Counted from the first letter of the stretch, positions 10,085 to 23,350 are shown. The stretch: 64,000 nucleotides of DNA from Conus ventricosus (GCA_018398815.1 CM031616.1:71594734-71658733); one strand, 5' to 3'. The notes: generated from the letters alone by a model not told the origin. Made by a program: numbers and translations.

Positions 10085-11191
10085 GTAACCAGGGAGGAAA
10101 CAGAAGAAATCATGCTGCCAGCCCCGCCCAGGAAGGCCTGGAACTGACTCACCTAACGTCGCCCACCACCACCACCCCACAGGCCGATAAAAACGTTTAT
10201 TCCAACCTCAGACCGAATCCCCATCACCACGCAACCTCAGCAGTCCCCGCTCTTCCTCCTCCTCAGGCCTCCCCTGCCGCCCCCCCCTCCCCCTTCCACG
10301 GCCCTGTCAGCTACGAAAACGTAGCAGCAGCACCGCGCGTTTCAAAAACCACCAAGACCAGCAAGGGGGAGAACTGTCAGAATCATCCCACGTCCAAACC
10401 GGTTGCTGCCCCTTCCACCACGACCTTAAGCGACAGATACGACCACAGAACCAGAGCTGAACTCCGGTCCGCGTCCAACGATAACGGTGACCGCACCAAC
10501 GGACAGTCATCGCCTTCAGCATCAGAAAACACGCTCCATTATGCCAACGACAGGCAACCTCCATCAGCATCCAGCGCCAGCGGGGACAGTTACTACAGCA
10601 ACGTGCGCCTGGATTCCTACCCTGTTGACACACCCACGTACACCAACGTTGCACAGCGTCCTCACCCGGGTGTGGCGTCTACCTTCCGCCTCACGTCAAA
10701 CTGGACAAAACACACCAGCAGGGCCACGCCGAGAACCACTCCACGACTCCACCACCGCCACCACCGCCACCACCGCTTCCTTCTCCTCCTCCCCTCAGCG
10801 ATGTCCGATCCAGCAGGAACATCTCACTACGAAGTTGTTTCTTCTGGCCGGGATCTGAGGATGACGTCATACGCTGAGCAGGATGATACGCGCTGCCTTT
10901 TGGGCGTGCCGGGGCAGAGAAGAAGAGAAAGGGGGGTGATGGGTGAGAGTGTCTACGAAAACACCAAGGAAGCGACTACGACACGCTACACCAGAAGGAT
11001 AACGATGATAACGCACATTTGTATAGGACATTATTTCGTTGATATGCTCTGCGTGCTTGACAAAAGAAATGGGAAAAATCTGTCCTTGAGTCCCCAAACT
11101 CCCCGCCCCCCCCCCCCCCCTCCCCCGGCTCCCCTTCTGACCCCTTTCTCTCTCACGCATGTAGGGACACACCCACGCACCTACCCACATC

Positions 11192-11241
<50 letters not shown>

Positions 11242-11292
11242 AGGCTAATACACATGGACGTCCACCCTAATGATGAACAGCTGTCGAACTAG
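10085..11292 (+). CDS. Cytoplasmic-tail exon with repeated tyrosine (YxN-type) motifs
   Basis: After an acceptor CACCAG ending at 10084, one frame stays open for about 401 codons to TAG at 11290-11292. It is rich in Ser, Thr, Pro, Asn and His and carries many tyrosine motifs: VYSNL (Tyr codon 10198), SYENV (10312), DRYDH (10438), HYAND (10540), YYSNV (10591), TYTNV (10639), HYEVV (10828), SYAEQ (10870) and VYENT (10954). pYxN is the established consensus for Grb2-type SH2 domains, so a phosphotyrosine signalling tail of a surface receptor is inferred. Two oddities exist. A CCACCACCG repeat (about 10746-10790) reads His-His-Arg in this frame but poly-Pro one frame away. From 10971 another frame gives SDYDTL... 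and stops at 11040-11042, a more natural C-terminus, which suggests a small frameshift near 10970. Molluscan Draper/MEGF-like scavenger receptors are one candidate family, but no ectodomain is visible to test this. Confidence 0.7.
11102..11240. repeat. C tract and (TC)n microsatellite
   Basis: A C run at 11102-11120 and TC repeats at 11191-11240. If the tail ends at 11042 these lie in the 3' untranslated region. The following 11293-11790 stretch shows no recognisable gene. Confidence 0.85.
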
Positions 11293-11789
11293 ACGTATTG
11301 CAACTGGTCAGTTCTTAAACCCGGTGTAAAGGAACGCCTTAAATCAGAATGCCCTACACTTACAAACAGTTCGTTGCAGTCTGAGGAAGGCTGGTCAAAA
11401 ATGGACCTCTGACCGCCTGTTTCTGTCTTTGTCACTCACTTTTTTTTTTACTTTTGATCATCAGTCGCGGAGTTAAAACGATGCATTCCAGTGTTCGCTT
11501 TTGGAGAGAAGACACGTACGCTTACGTCACACTACAACGTTTTCAAGAGAGAAAAAAAATGCTCTAAAGTAGTCTACACAATTGTATGCAGTCCGAGTTG
11601 TGAAGCTGTTTCTTATCAGGCATGTCACTCAGTAAAGTACCGACGGCACAAAATACCACACGTTCCAGCCCGGCTATTGCACGGCCGCCCCCTCGACTTG
11701 TGCACGAAGGAAATCAGCTGTGAGATCGGCCTGCAGGAGTTTAGAGTTCCAGAGTCTTTCACTCTTCAGCGCTGCGTCCCATAGGGTCC

Positions 11790-14334
11790 GTCGCAGCGGC
11801 GGTCATACAAGGGAATTAGATATCGTTTGGCCCGCCGTTCCAAAGACTTATAAGGAAGTTAGGAAAATTTCTGCTATCAATATAGAGGCTTTCAAATCTG
11901 ATCTGACCACGGCCATACCGATCGAGCCATCGGCCTGTCAGCTGACCTCTGCCCTCGGTGCCACGCTTGATAAGCATGCTCCAGTGAGCAGGCGCTTGAT
12001 CACGGATCGCTCACTGTGTCAATGGCACAACACAGTGGGTCATGAGTTGTCGGAGGCCAAGCAGAAGAGGAGGGGGGCTGAGAGGCGATGGCGCGCCACG
12101 GGACTGACTGTGCACAGGGAAATATATCAAACTGCGAGAAATCATGTTACTGACATTGTTCACCAAGCAAAACTTTGTTTTATTCTTCAAAGATATTGGC
12201 CTGTAATACGGCCAAGCAACTATTTAATGTCACAAATAGTCTCCTAGGCAAAGTCAGCTACTCCCCCCTTCCCACCATCTTCCAAACTCAAGAGCTCCCT
12301 CGGAAATTCTTAGAGTTTTTCAATGGCAAAATTGACACTATCCGTGAAAAGCTAGATTCTACTGCACCTGTACATTCTCTGAATGACAAAGTTTACTGTG
12401 GACTTCCTTCGGCTTGTTTTAGCCCTGTTAGTCAAGACTATGTCAAAAAAAACTTTGTTTGTGATGCAGCCCTAAATCATGTGAACTTGATGCCATTCCC
12501 ACTAACTTGCTTTTTCAGTGCATTGATGACGTCCTACCCCATATTACTCATGTTATCAATACCTCTTTGTCCTCTGGTCACGTTCCTGAAATCTTCCGGT
12601 CCGCAGTGGAACGTCCATTGATCAAGAAACCTTCTTTAGATAAAAAATGTTTTAAAAGAATTATCGGCCTGTATCAAATTTGTCGTTTCTATCAAAATTA
12701 TTGGAGAAGTTAATTTTGGAACAAATTCTAGAACATCTCGAACAGAATCATATTTTGAATCCTCATCAGTCTGCTTACAGACAAGGCCATAGTTGTGAGA
12801 CAGCACTCCTCCGTATAGTCAATGACCTCCCTCTGCGGGCTTGACGACGGGAATGTTTCCTTATTAGCGATGTTAGACCTCTCCGCAGCATTTGACACGA
12901 TCGATCATAGTATTTTGTTCTCACGGCTTCAAACTTCCTTTGGATTCAAAGACACAGCTCTCGACTGGATTATCTCTTACTTGACTGGACGGACTCAGAC
13001 AGTGTGTGTACAGGAGTAGATACTCGGACAGTTCTCCTCTTAGGTACGGTGTGCCTCAGGGTTCTGTACTGGGGCCAGTCCTTTTTGTGCTGTATGCTAG
13101 TCCGGTGTCTGACGTCATCAGTGGTCACGCCATGTCGCATGAGAGCTTTGCTGACGATATTCGGCTTCATCAGTCAGCCACCATTGCTGAAATTGACTCA
13201 CTGATTTCTCTGACGTGGGGCTGCATTGCAGACCTGAAAGACTGGATGACAACCAACAAAACTACAACTAAACGACGACAAGACGGAACTCATGTTCATG
13301 ACAAAACAGCCTAACCATCCTACTCTGCCTTCAACTGTCACTATCAATGACTGTACTGTCTCTGTCTCCACCTCTGTCCGCAGTCTAGGGGTCATTCTTG
13401 ACCAATCCCTCACCTTTGAGAAACAGGTTTCAAATATTTGCCAGATTGCCTAGTTAGAAACTAAGAAGAATCAGCTCCGTAACGTCACCTTCTCTCTACA
13501 GATGCTACCAAAACTCTCATTTGTGCATTTGTCTTATCTAGAATAGATTACTGCAACTCACTTTTGGCCGGCCTTCCAAAACACCTGATAGAAAGATTAC
13601 AGCGAATCCAAAATCATGCAGCCCGAGTCGTCTGTAGAGCAGGAAAATATGATCACATTTTCGCCTCTACTTCACTCTCTTCACTGGCTATCTGTCTCAA
13701 ACCGTATCTCGTACAAAATCTCAACTCTCACTTTCTCTGCTCTCTTTGAAAATGGACCTTCTTATCTCACAGATCTCCTTAAAATCTACACCCCCTCTCG
13801 ACAACTACGCTCCTGTGCTGACGACCGCCTTCTACGAATGACTCGCTTCAGGACTACTACTGGTGAAAGATCTTTCTCTTTTCAAGCTCCAGCGACGTGG
13901 AACAGACTGCCAGACTCTCTCAGACATTCAGATTCTATCTCTTCTTTCTTCTTTTAAGTCTAAACTTAAAACCCATCTATTTCTCATAATTAATCAATGC
14001 TGTGGGAGGGGGGGGGGGGGGAACAACCTAACTCATAGCCGTCTGGGCCTTTTCAAATGTAGTGTATGTGTATGTTCTCCATTACATGTATTTGTTGTAT
14101 GACTGAACGTTTATAGGATTAAGTGTTTGCAGTGATACTTGAAAAATAAGTGAATGTCACACTCGTAGGATTAGGATTTGTTTGTTATAGTAGTAATAGT
14201 ATTTGTAGCTAGGTGTAGGGTGTACTATTGTATATGAGAAGGGTGAATGTAGTATGACTTTTGTAAAGCGCTTAGAGAAATTCGTTTGATTAAGCGCTAT
14301 ATAAGAAAACCATTATTATTATTATTATTAAGGG
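11790..14334 (+). mobile_element. CR1/L2-like LINE, 5'-truncated and frame-broken
   Basis: The plus strand holds the pre-RT region (KHAPVSRR, ERRWRATGL, about 11980-12110), RT motif A LDLSAAFDTIDHS (12876-12912), motif B GVPQGSVLGPVLF (about 13050-13090), motif C FADDIRL (about 13147-13167), then LGVILDQSLTF and the usual C-terminal FSFQAPATWNRLPDSLR. The 3' untranslated region contains a G run, an AAGCGC...AAGCGCTATAT inverted motif and ends in (ATT)n, which are CR1/L2-type features. Most of the endonuclease domain is absent. At least five frameshifts or stops interrupt ORF2. A second copy of the same family lies on the other strand at 30540-31492. Confidence 0.85.
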
Positions 14335-14478
14335 AAGCGAACCAAAACGAGCCCGTGTAAAGATCGTAATAAGCCATCGTCACTGATGAGAACGGCAGAA
14401 CTCGTCGTTGTGGCATCAGCTGACTCAGTCAGCGCTGACTGGTGTTAGGCACCAATCGATGACCAACTAGTGTCAAAG
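14335..14478. other. Short spacer
   Basis: Unique sequence between the LINE tail and the satellite array. No feature seen. Confidence 0.5.
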
Positions 14479-17400
14479 TATCACACTGACCCGGTCTACA
14501 TGTGACTATTCACATCACACTGACCCGTCTAAATGTGACTATTCACATCACACTGACCTGGTCTACATGTGACTATTCACATCACACTGACCCGGTCTCC
14601 ATGTGACTGTATTCACATCACACTGACCTGGTCTATATGTGACTGTCTTCACATCACACTGACCAGGTCTACATGTGACTGTCTTCACATCACACTGACC
14701 TGTCTCCATGTGACTGTCTTCACATCACACTGACCTGGTCTCCATGTGACTGTATTCACATCACACTGACCCGGTCTACATGTGACTGTCTTCACATCAC
14801 ACTGACCTGGTCTCCATGTGACTGTCTTCCACATCACACTGACCTGGTCTCCATGTGACTGTCTTCACATCACACCCGACCAGGTCTCCATGTGACTGTC
14901 TTCACATCACACTGACCTGGTCTCGATGTGACTGTCTTCACATCACACTGAACTGGTCTCCATGCGACTGTCTTCACATCACACTGACCTGGTCTCCATG
15001 TGACTGTCTTCACATCACACTGACCTGGTCTCCATGTACTGTCTTCACATCACACTGACCTGGTCTACATGTGACTGTCTTCACATCACACTGACCAGGT
15101 CTCCATGTGACTATTCACATTACACTGACCTGGTCTATATGTGAGTGTCTTCATATCACACTGACCTGGTCTCCATGTGACTGTCTTCACATCACACTGA
15201 CCAGGTCTCCATGTGACTGTCTTCACATCACACTGACCTGGTCTCCATGTGACTTTCCTTCACATCACACTGACCCGGTCTCCATGTGACTGTCTTCACA
15301 TCACACTGACCTGGTCTTCATGTACTGTCTTCACATCACACTGACCAGGTCTCCATGTGACTATTCACATCACACTGACCTGGTCTATATGTGACTGTCT
15401 TCACATCACACTGACCTGGTCTCCATGTGACTGTCTTCACATCACACTGACCTGGTCTCCATGTGACTCTCTTCACATCACACTGAAACCCGTCTCCATG
15501 TGACTGTCTTCACATCGCACTGACCTGGTCTCCATGTGACTGTCTTCACATCACACTGACCAGGGCTCCATGTGACTATTCACATCACACTGACCTGGTC
15601 TATATGTGACTGTCTTCACATCACACTGACCTGGTCTCCATGTGACTGTCATTTACATCACACTGACCAGGTTTCCATGTGACTATTCACATCACACTGA
15701 CCTGGTCTCCATGTGACTGTCTTCACATCACACTGACCTGGTCTCCATGTGACTGTTTTCACATCACACTGACCAGGTCTCCATGTGACTGTCTTCACAT
15801 CACACTGACCTGGGCTCCATGTGACTGTCTTCACATCACACTCACCAGGTCTCCATGTGACTGTCTTCACATCACACTGACCCGGTCTCCATGTGACTGT
15901 CTTCACATCACACTGACCAGGTCTCCATGTGACTGTCTTCACATCACACTGACCAGGTCTACATGTGACTGTCTTCACATCACACTGATCTGGTCTCCAT
16001 GTGACTAATTTACATCACACTGACCTGGTCTCCATGTGACTGTCTTCACATCACACTGACCAGGACTACATGTGACTGTCTTCACATCACACTGTCCTGG
16101 TCTACATGTGACTGTCTTCACATCACACTGACCAGGTCTACATGTGACTATTCACATCACACTGACCTGGTCTCCAAGTGACTGTCTTCACATCACACTG
16201 ACCTGGTCTCCATGTGACTGTCTTCACATCACACTGACCTGGTCAACATGTGACTGTCTTCACATCACAATGACCAGGGCTCCATGTGACTGTCTTCACA
16301 TCACACTGACCTGGTCTACATGTGACTGTCTTCACATCACACTGACCTGGTCTACATGTGACTATTCACATCACACGAACAGGCCTGCATGTGACTGTCT
16401 TCACATCACACGACCCAGTCTCCATGTGACTATTCATATCACACTGACCTGGTATCCATGTGATTGCCTTCACATCACACTGACCAGGTCTCCATGTGAC
16501 TGTTTTCACATCACACTGACTAGGTCTCCATGTGACTGTCTTCACATCACACTGACCTGGTCTCCATGTGACTGTCTTCACATCACACTGACCTGGTCTC
16601 CATGTGACTGTCTTCACATCACACAGACCAGGTCTCCATGTAACTATTCACATTACACTGACCTGGTCTATATGTGAGTGTCTTCACATCACACTGACCA
16701 GGTCTCCATGTGACGTCTTCACATCACACTGACCTGGTCTCCATGTGACTCTCTTCACATCACACTGACCTGGTCTCCATGTGACTGTCTTCACATCACA
16801 CTGACCTGGTCTCCATGTGACTGTCTTCACATCACACTGACCAGGTCTCCATGTGACTAATTCACATCACACTGACCTGGTCTATATGTGACTGTCTTCA
16901 CATCACACTGACCTGGTCTATATGTGACTGTCTTCACATCACACTGACCAGGTCTCCATGTGACTATTCACATCACACTGACCTGGTCTCCATGTGACTG
17001 TCTTCACATCACACTGACCTGGTCTCCATGTGACTGTTTTCAAAGCACACTGACCAGGTATCCATGTGACTGTCTTCACATCACACTGACCTGGTCTCCA
17101 TGTGACTCTCTTCACATCACACTGACCCGTCTCCATGTGACTGTCTTCACATCACACTGACCTGGTCTCCATGTGACTGTCTTCAAATCACACTGTCCAG
17201 GGCTCCATGTACTATTCACATCACACTGACCTGGTCTATATGTGACTGTCTTCACATCACACTGACCAGGTCTCCATGTGACTGTATTCACATCACACTG
17301 ATCTGGTCTCCATGTGACTGTCTTCACATCACACTGATCTGGTCTCCATGTGACTGTCTTCACATCACACTGACCAGGTCTCCATGTGACTGTCTTCACA

Positions 17401-20400
17401 TCACACTGACCAGGGCTACATGTGACTATTCACATCACACTGTCCTGGTCTACATGTGACTGTCTTCACATCACACTGACCTGGTCTACATGTGACTATT
17501 CACATCACACTGACCTGGTCTCCAAGTGACTGTCTTCACATCACACTGACCTGTCTCCATGTGACTGTCTTCACATCACACTGACCTGGTCAACATGTGA
17601 CTGTCTTCACATCACAATGACCAGGTCTCCATGTGACTGTCTTCACATCACACTGACCTGGTCTACATGTGACTATTCACATCACACTGAACAGCCTACA
17701 GTGACTGTCTTCACATCACACTGACCCGGTCTCCATGTGACTATTCACATCACATTGACCTGGTCCCCCATGTGATTGCCTTCACATCACACTGACCAGG
17801 TCTCCATGTGACTGTTTTCACATCACACTGACCTGGTCTCCATGTGACTGTCTTCACATCACACTGACCTGGTCTCCATGTGATTGTCTTCACATCACAC
17901 TGACCTGGTCTCCATGTGACTGTCTTCACATTACACTGACCCGGTCTCCATGTGACTGTCTTCACATCACACTGACCAGGTCTCCATGTGACTGTCTTCA
18001 CATCACACTAACCAGGTCTCCATGTGACTGTATTCACATCACACTGACCCGTCTCCATGTGACTGTCTTCACATCACACTGACCTGGTCTCCATGTGACT
18101 ATTCACATCACACTGACCTGGTCTACATGTGACTGTCTTCACATCACATTGACCAGGTCTACATGTGACTGTCTTCACATCACACTGACCAGGTCTACAT
18201 GTGACTGTCTTCACATCACGCTGACCTGGTCTCCATGTGACTATTCACATCACAACATCACACTGACCTGGTCTCCATGTGACTCTTCACATCACACTGA
18301 CCTGTCTCCATGTGACTATTCACATCACACTGACCTGGTCTCCATGTGACTGTCTTCACATCACAACTGACCCGGTCTCCATGTGACTGGTCTTCACATC
18401 ACACTGACCTGGTCTACATGTGGACTGTCTTCACATCACACTGACCTGGTCTACATGTGACTATTCACATCACACTGACCTGGTCTCCATGTGACTGTCT
18501 TCACATCACAATGACCTGGTCAAGATGTACTTTCTTCACATCACAATGACCAGATCTCCATCTGACTGTCTTCACATCACACTGACCTGGTCTCCACGTG
18601 ACTGTCTTCACATCACACTGACCTGGTCTACATGTGACTATTCACAACACAAATGACCAGGTCTACATGTGACTGTCTTCACATCACACTGACCAGGTCT
18701 ACATGTGACTGTCTTCCACATCACACTGACCTGGTCTCCATGTGACTGTATTCACATCACACTGACCTGGTCTCTATGTGACTATTCACATCACACTGAC
18801 CTGGCCTCCATGTGACTATTCACATCACACTGACCAGGTCTACATGTGACTGTCTTCACATCACACTGACCCGGTCTCCACGTGACTGTCTTCACATCAC
18901 ACTGACCTGGTCTCCATGCGACTATTCACATCACACTGACCCGGTCTCCATGTGACTGTCTTCACATCACACTGACCTGGTCTATATGTGACTGTCTTCA
19001 CATCACACTGACCAGGTCTACATGTGACTATTCACATCACACTCACTAGGTCTCCATGTGACTGTCTTCACATCACAGTGACCCGGTCTCCATGTGACTA
19101 AATTTACATCACACTGACCTGGTCTCCATGTGACTATTCACATCACACTGACCCGGTCTCCATGTGACTGTCTTCACATCACACTGACCTGGTCTCCATG
19201 TGACTGTCTTCACATGCACATCACACTGACCCGGTCTCCATGTGACTGTCTTCACATCACACTGACCTGGTTCCATGTGACTATTCACATCACACGACCC
19301 GGTCTCCATGTGACTGTCTCACATCACACTGACCTTGTCTCCATGTGACTATTCACATCACACTGACCAGGTCTACATGTGACTGTCTTCACATCACACT
19401 GACCTGGTCTATATGTGATTGTCTTCACATCACACTGACCAGGTCTCCATCTGACTGTCTTCACATCACACTGACCTGGTCTCCATGTGACTGTCTTCAC
19501 ATCACACTGACCTGGTCTACATGTGACTATTCCCCAACACACTGACCAGGTCTACATGTGACTGTCTTCACATCACACTGACCAGGTCTCCACGTGACTG
19601 TCTTCACATCACACTGACCTGGTCTCCATGCGACTGTCTTCACATCACACTGACCTGGTCTCCATGTGACTATTCACATCACACTGACCCGGTCTCCATG
19701 TGACTGTCTTCACATCACACTGACCTGGTCTATATGTGACTGTCTTCACATCACACTGACCAGGTCTACATGTGACTATTCACATCACACTGACTAGGGC
19801 TCCATGTGACTGTCTTCACATCACAGTGACCCGGTCTCCATGTGACTATTCACATCACACTGACCTGGTCTCCATGTGACTATCACATCACACTGACCCG
19901 GTCTCCATGTGACTGTCTTCACATCACACTGACCTGGTCTCCATGTGACTGTCTTCACATGCACATCAAAACTGACCCGGTCTCCATGTGACTGTCTTCA
20001 CATCACACTGACCTGGTCTCCATGTGACTATTCACATCACACTGACCCGGTCTCCATGTGACTGTCTTCACATCACACTGACCAGGTCTACATGTGACTA
20101 TTCACATCACACTGACCTGGTCTACATGTGACTGTCTTCACATCACACTGACCTGGTCTATATGTGATTGTCTTCACATCACACTGACCAGGTCTCCATG
20201 TGACTGTCTTCACATCACACTGATCTGGTCTCCATGTGACTGTCTTCACATCACACTGACCGGTCTCCATGTGACTGTCTTCACATCACACTGACCAGGT
20301 CTATATGTTGACTGTCTTCACATCACACTGACCTGGTCTACATGTGACTATTCACATCACACTGACCTGGTCTACATGTGACTGTCTTCACATCACACTG

Positions 20401-21732
20401 ACCTGGTCCCCCATGTGACTAAATTTACATCACACTGACCATGTCTCCATGTGACTGTCTTCACATCACACTGACCAGGTCTACATCTGACTGTCTTCAC
20501 ATCACACTGACCAGGTCTCCATGTGACTGTCTTCACATCACACTGACCTGGTCTACATGTGACTGTCTTCACATCACACTGACCAGGTCTCCATGTGACT
20601 ATTCACATCACACTGACCCGGGCTCAATGTGACTGTATTCACATCACACTGACCAGTCTCCATGCGACTGTCTTCACATCACACTGATCTGGTCTCCATG
20701 TGACTATTTACATCACACTGACCCGGTCTCCATTTGCCTGTATTCACATCACACTGACCAGGTCTCCATGTGACTGTCTTCACATCACACTGACCTGGTC
20801 TCCATGTGACTGTCTTCACATCACACTGACCTGGTCTATATGTGACTATTCACATCACACTGACCAGGTCTCCATGTGACTATTCACATCACACTGACCT
20901 GGTCTCCATGTGACTGTCTTCACATCACACTGACCAGGTCTACATGTGACTGTCTTCACATCACACTGACTAGGTCTCCATGTGACTGTCTTCACATCAC
21001 ACTGACCAGGTCTCCATGTGACTGTCTTCACATCACACTGACCTTGTCTCCATGTGACTGTCTTCACATCACACTGACCTGGTCTCCATGTGACTGTCTT
21101 CACATCACACTGACCAGGTCTATATGTGACTGTCTTCACATCACACTGACCTGGTCTCCATGTGACTAATTTACGTCACACTGACTTGGTCTACATGTGA
21201 CTGTCTTCACATCACACTGACCAGGTCTCCATGTGACTGTCTTCACATCAGACTGACCTGGTCTACCTGTGACTGTCTTCACATCACACTGACCAGGTCT
21301 CCATGTGACTATTCACTACACACTGACCCGGTCTCCATGTGACTCTCTTCACATCACACTGACCTGGTCTCCATGTGACTATTCACATCACACTGACCCG
21401 GTCTCCATGTGACTGTCTTCACATCACACTGACCATGTTCTCCATGTGACTATTCACATCACACTGACCAGGTCTCCATTTGACTGTATTCACATCACAC
21501 TGACCAGGTCTCCATGTGACTGTCTTCACATCACACTGACCTGGGCTCCATGTGACTGTCTTCACATCACACTGACCTGGGCTACATGTGACTATTCACA
21601 TCACACTGACCAGGTCTCCATGTGACTATTTACATCACACTGACCTGGTCTCCATGTGACTGTCTTCACATCACACTGACCAGGTCTACATGTGACTGTC
21701 TTCACATCACACTGACCTGGTCTACATGTGAC
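14479..21732. repeat. 34/36-bp satellite-like tandem array, about 200 copies
   Basis: Contiguous head-to-tail units over 7.25 kb with no unique spacers. The 36-bp form contains CTCCATGTGACTGTCTTCAC and the 34-bp form contains CATGTGACTATTCACATC. Both share the core CATCACACTGACC(T/A)GGTCT. Each unit carries an inverted repeat ATGTGA-N6-TCACAT (36-bp) or ATGTGA-N4-TCACAT (34-bp). Thirty-six is a multiple of three and the unit is open on both strands, so long false frames appear (CLHITLTWSPCD on plus, VKTVTWRPGQCD on minus). The 34-bp units break them. Diagnostic variants recur at about 1.31-1.35 kb and 0.745 kb, showing segmental duplications within the array. It ends in unique DNA at 21733. 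Confidence 0.97.
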
Positions 21733-21739
21733 TTCGTTA

Positions 21740-22575
21740 AACGTCGTCAATCCGTTTTCAGATTGATGGAGTATATCTTATGTCTCGTGTCTTCTGATCT
21801 GTTTGCAACCCATATTCAATTACCCACCTTCGTATTTTGTTTGTGTTAATGTGCAATAACTTTTGGCTGTGCAACTTGTTATGGTTCACATCTTCCTTTT
21901 TTACGTTTAAAGATGCTGACATAACAATTTTTGTTGTTGCCAAGTTTATTTTGTTGCGTTTGTATGGTGTAACAGTTTATCACAAAGATTTTAATGCAGA
22001 TTGCTACTTTGCTCCGATGCCATAATTGACTCCGGTGTTCATCGGTAGACTGACAGAGCTTCTCAAACCATTCCCCAGTGAATACACTGTTGATGTTCTT
22101 TAAAACTGATCATCGGTAATTCACCTTCATCAAGTCAGATTTCATTAATTTCATCTTTTTTTCCCAAAAGCACTTCTTTTACAGCACTGTCATAAATTTA
22201 TAAATTATACACAAATCTAGTTCAAGACTGTGTCTGGAATGTCAGTTGATAGCATTACAAAGATAACTTGAGTAAGAACGAAGATATTTATGGTCAGAAT
22301 CTGACCAATGAATACTTAAATGTCTTTTTTCTTTCCAAGTTTTCTTCGTCACTGTTTCAATGCTGTCAATTCTGATTCCCCAGCTCTCTGTGATATGCTT
22401 AGGCCTCGTGTCACACTCCGAAAGATAATCATATTAACTTATTGAATGGAATGTTCTGTTTAACGATCGACCTGCCCATATAGAGCGCTTTCATTTTAAG
22501 AATGTTCAGTTTCAATCCAGCAAATCTTTTGAACGAATTTTGAATATCAACTGAAGTAAGCCATGTCTTGCCCAT
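21740..22575 (-). mobile_element. Tx1/L1-like LINE fragment, heavily decayed
   Basis: On the minus strand, about 22575-22440 reads FAGLKLNILKMKALYMG, the conserved block just after the RT catalytic motif in L1/Tx1 LINEs. Further down, about 22400-22230 gives SIETVTKKTWKEKKDI and ILTINIFVLTQVIFVMLSTD, the thumb block, with stops in between. Low-similarity remnants may extend to 21758. Nothing longer than 61 codons is open. The call rests on pattern recognition of these two blocks. Confidence 0.6.
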
Positions 22576-22577
22576 TT

Positions 22578-22800
22578 TTCAGTTTCAGTTTCATCAAGAA
22601 GGCGTCACCGCGTGCGGACTAGTCCATATACGCTACACCACATCCGCTAAGTTCTGAGACCACACAGCACATGATTTAAAGCTGATGGATAATGAATTAA
22701 TAACTGAGATGAAAGAATTTAAGAAGAGGGTCTCGTGGCTACTTCACAGATATCTGACCTACGCATTAGCCCAACGCACTGGTCAGACCTTAAGACCATT
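22578..22800 (+). mobile_element. Gastropod-type dispersed SINE remnant
   Basis: 22578-22645 (CAGTTTCAGTTTCATCAAGA, AGGCGTCACCGCGTGCGGAC, TCCATATACGCTACACCAC) and 22755-22795 (TAGCCCAACGCACTGGTCAG) look like the two ends of a repeat I recognise as common in gastropod genomes, with about 110 bases of other sequence between them. The identification is from memory of the family and was not aligned. The flanks 22800-23345 hold no recognised feature. Confidence 0.45.
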
Positions 22801-23350
22801 TTTCAGAAACAAAATAGTATCAATCCGCTAATTGTCTGAATTTCAAACGAGCTCTATTTTGTCTGCCTATCGATTTCTTGAATGATAACTATTTTTTGGT
22901 TTTGAGTCAGTAAATCAGTTTCCTGTGAAACTCCATCTTTTTCTCCCGGATAAATATGACCTATTCAAACCATCCAGCCCTGACACATTCTTTTATCACC
23001 GTTTTGACAAAACTTGATGTTTCACTGAAGAGTCGTCATTCCTCCACATAAATTACCTTCATCTTCTTTTCATCGTTCGAAATCTTCGTTTTCAGTCAAA
23101 TCATACGTGGATTCCATCATATGAAAATAAAGGAGGAGAAGGGGGAGAAGAAAAGACACAATGATAAAACACAGGAGAATGGAGGTCCCACACACACACA
23201 CAAAAAATGTTATCACCATCATCACCATCCCTCCAAACGATTTTTATAAACACGACTAGCCCTCGCATACGCGCACAAACTGTAAAGAAAAAAGAAGCTG
23301 TACAAATATCGTGTAACTATTAAGCAAAGAAAAATCACAATACCACTCAT

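Noticed and set aside
14479..21732. CRISPR-like array of 34-36-bp direct repeats
   Set aside because: The repeats are contiguous with no unique spacers, unit length varies, and the context is an animal genome. It is a minisatellite or satellite.
14479..21732. Perfect TGTGA-N6-TCACA dyads identical to the bacterial CRP consensus
   Set aside because: A chance match of the repeat unit in a eukaryotic genome. No bacterial regulatory context exists.
14855..21849. Many 60-177-codon frames (LHITLTWSPCD on plus, KTVTWRPGQCD on minus)
   Set aside because: Translations of the 36-bp repeat unit on both strands; no independent coding evidence.
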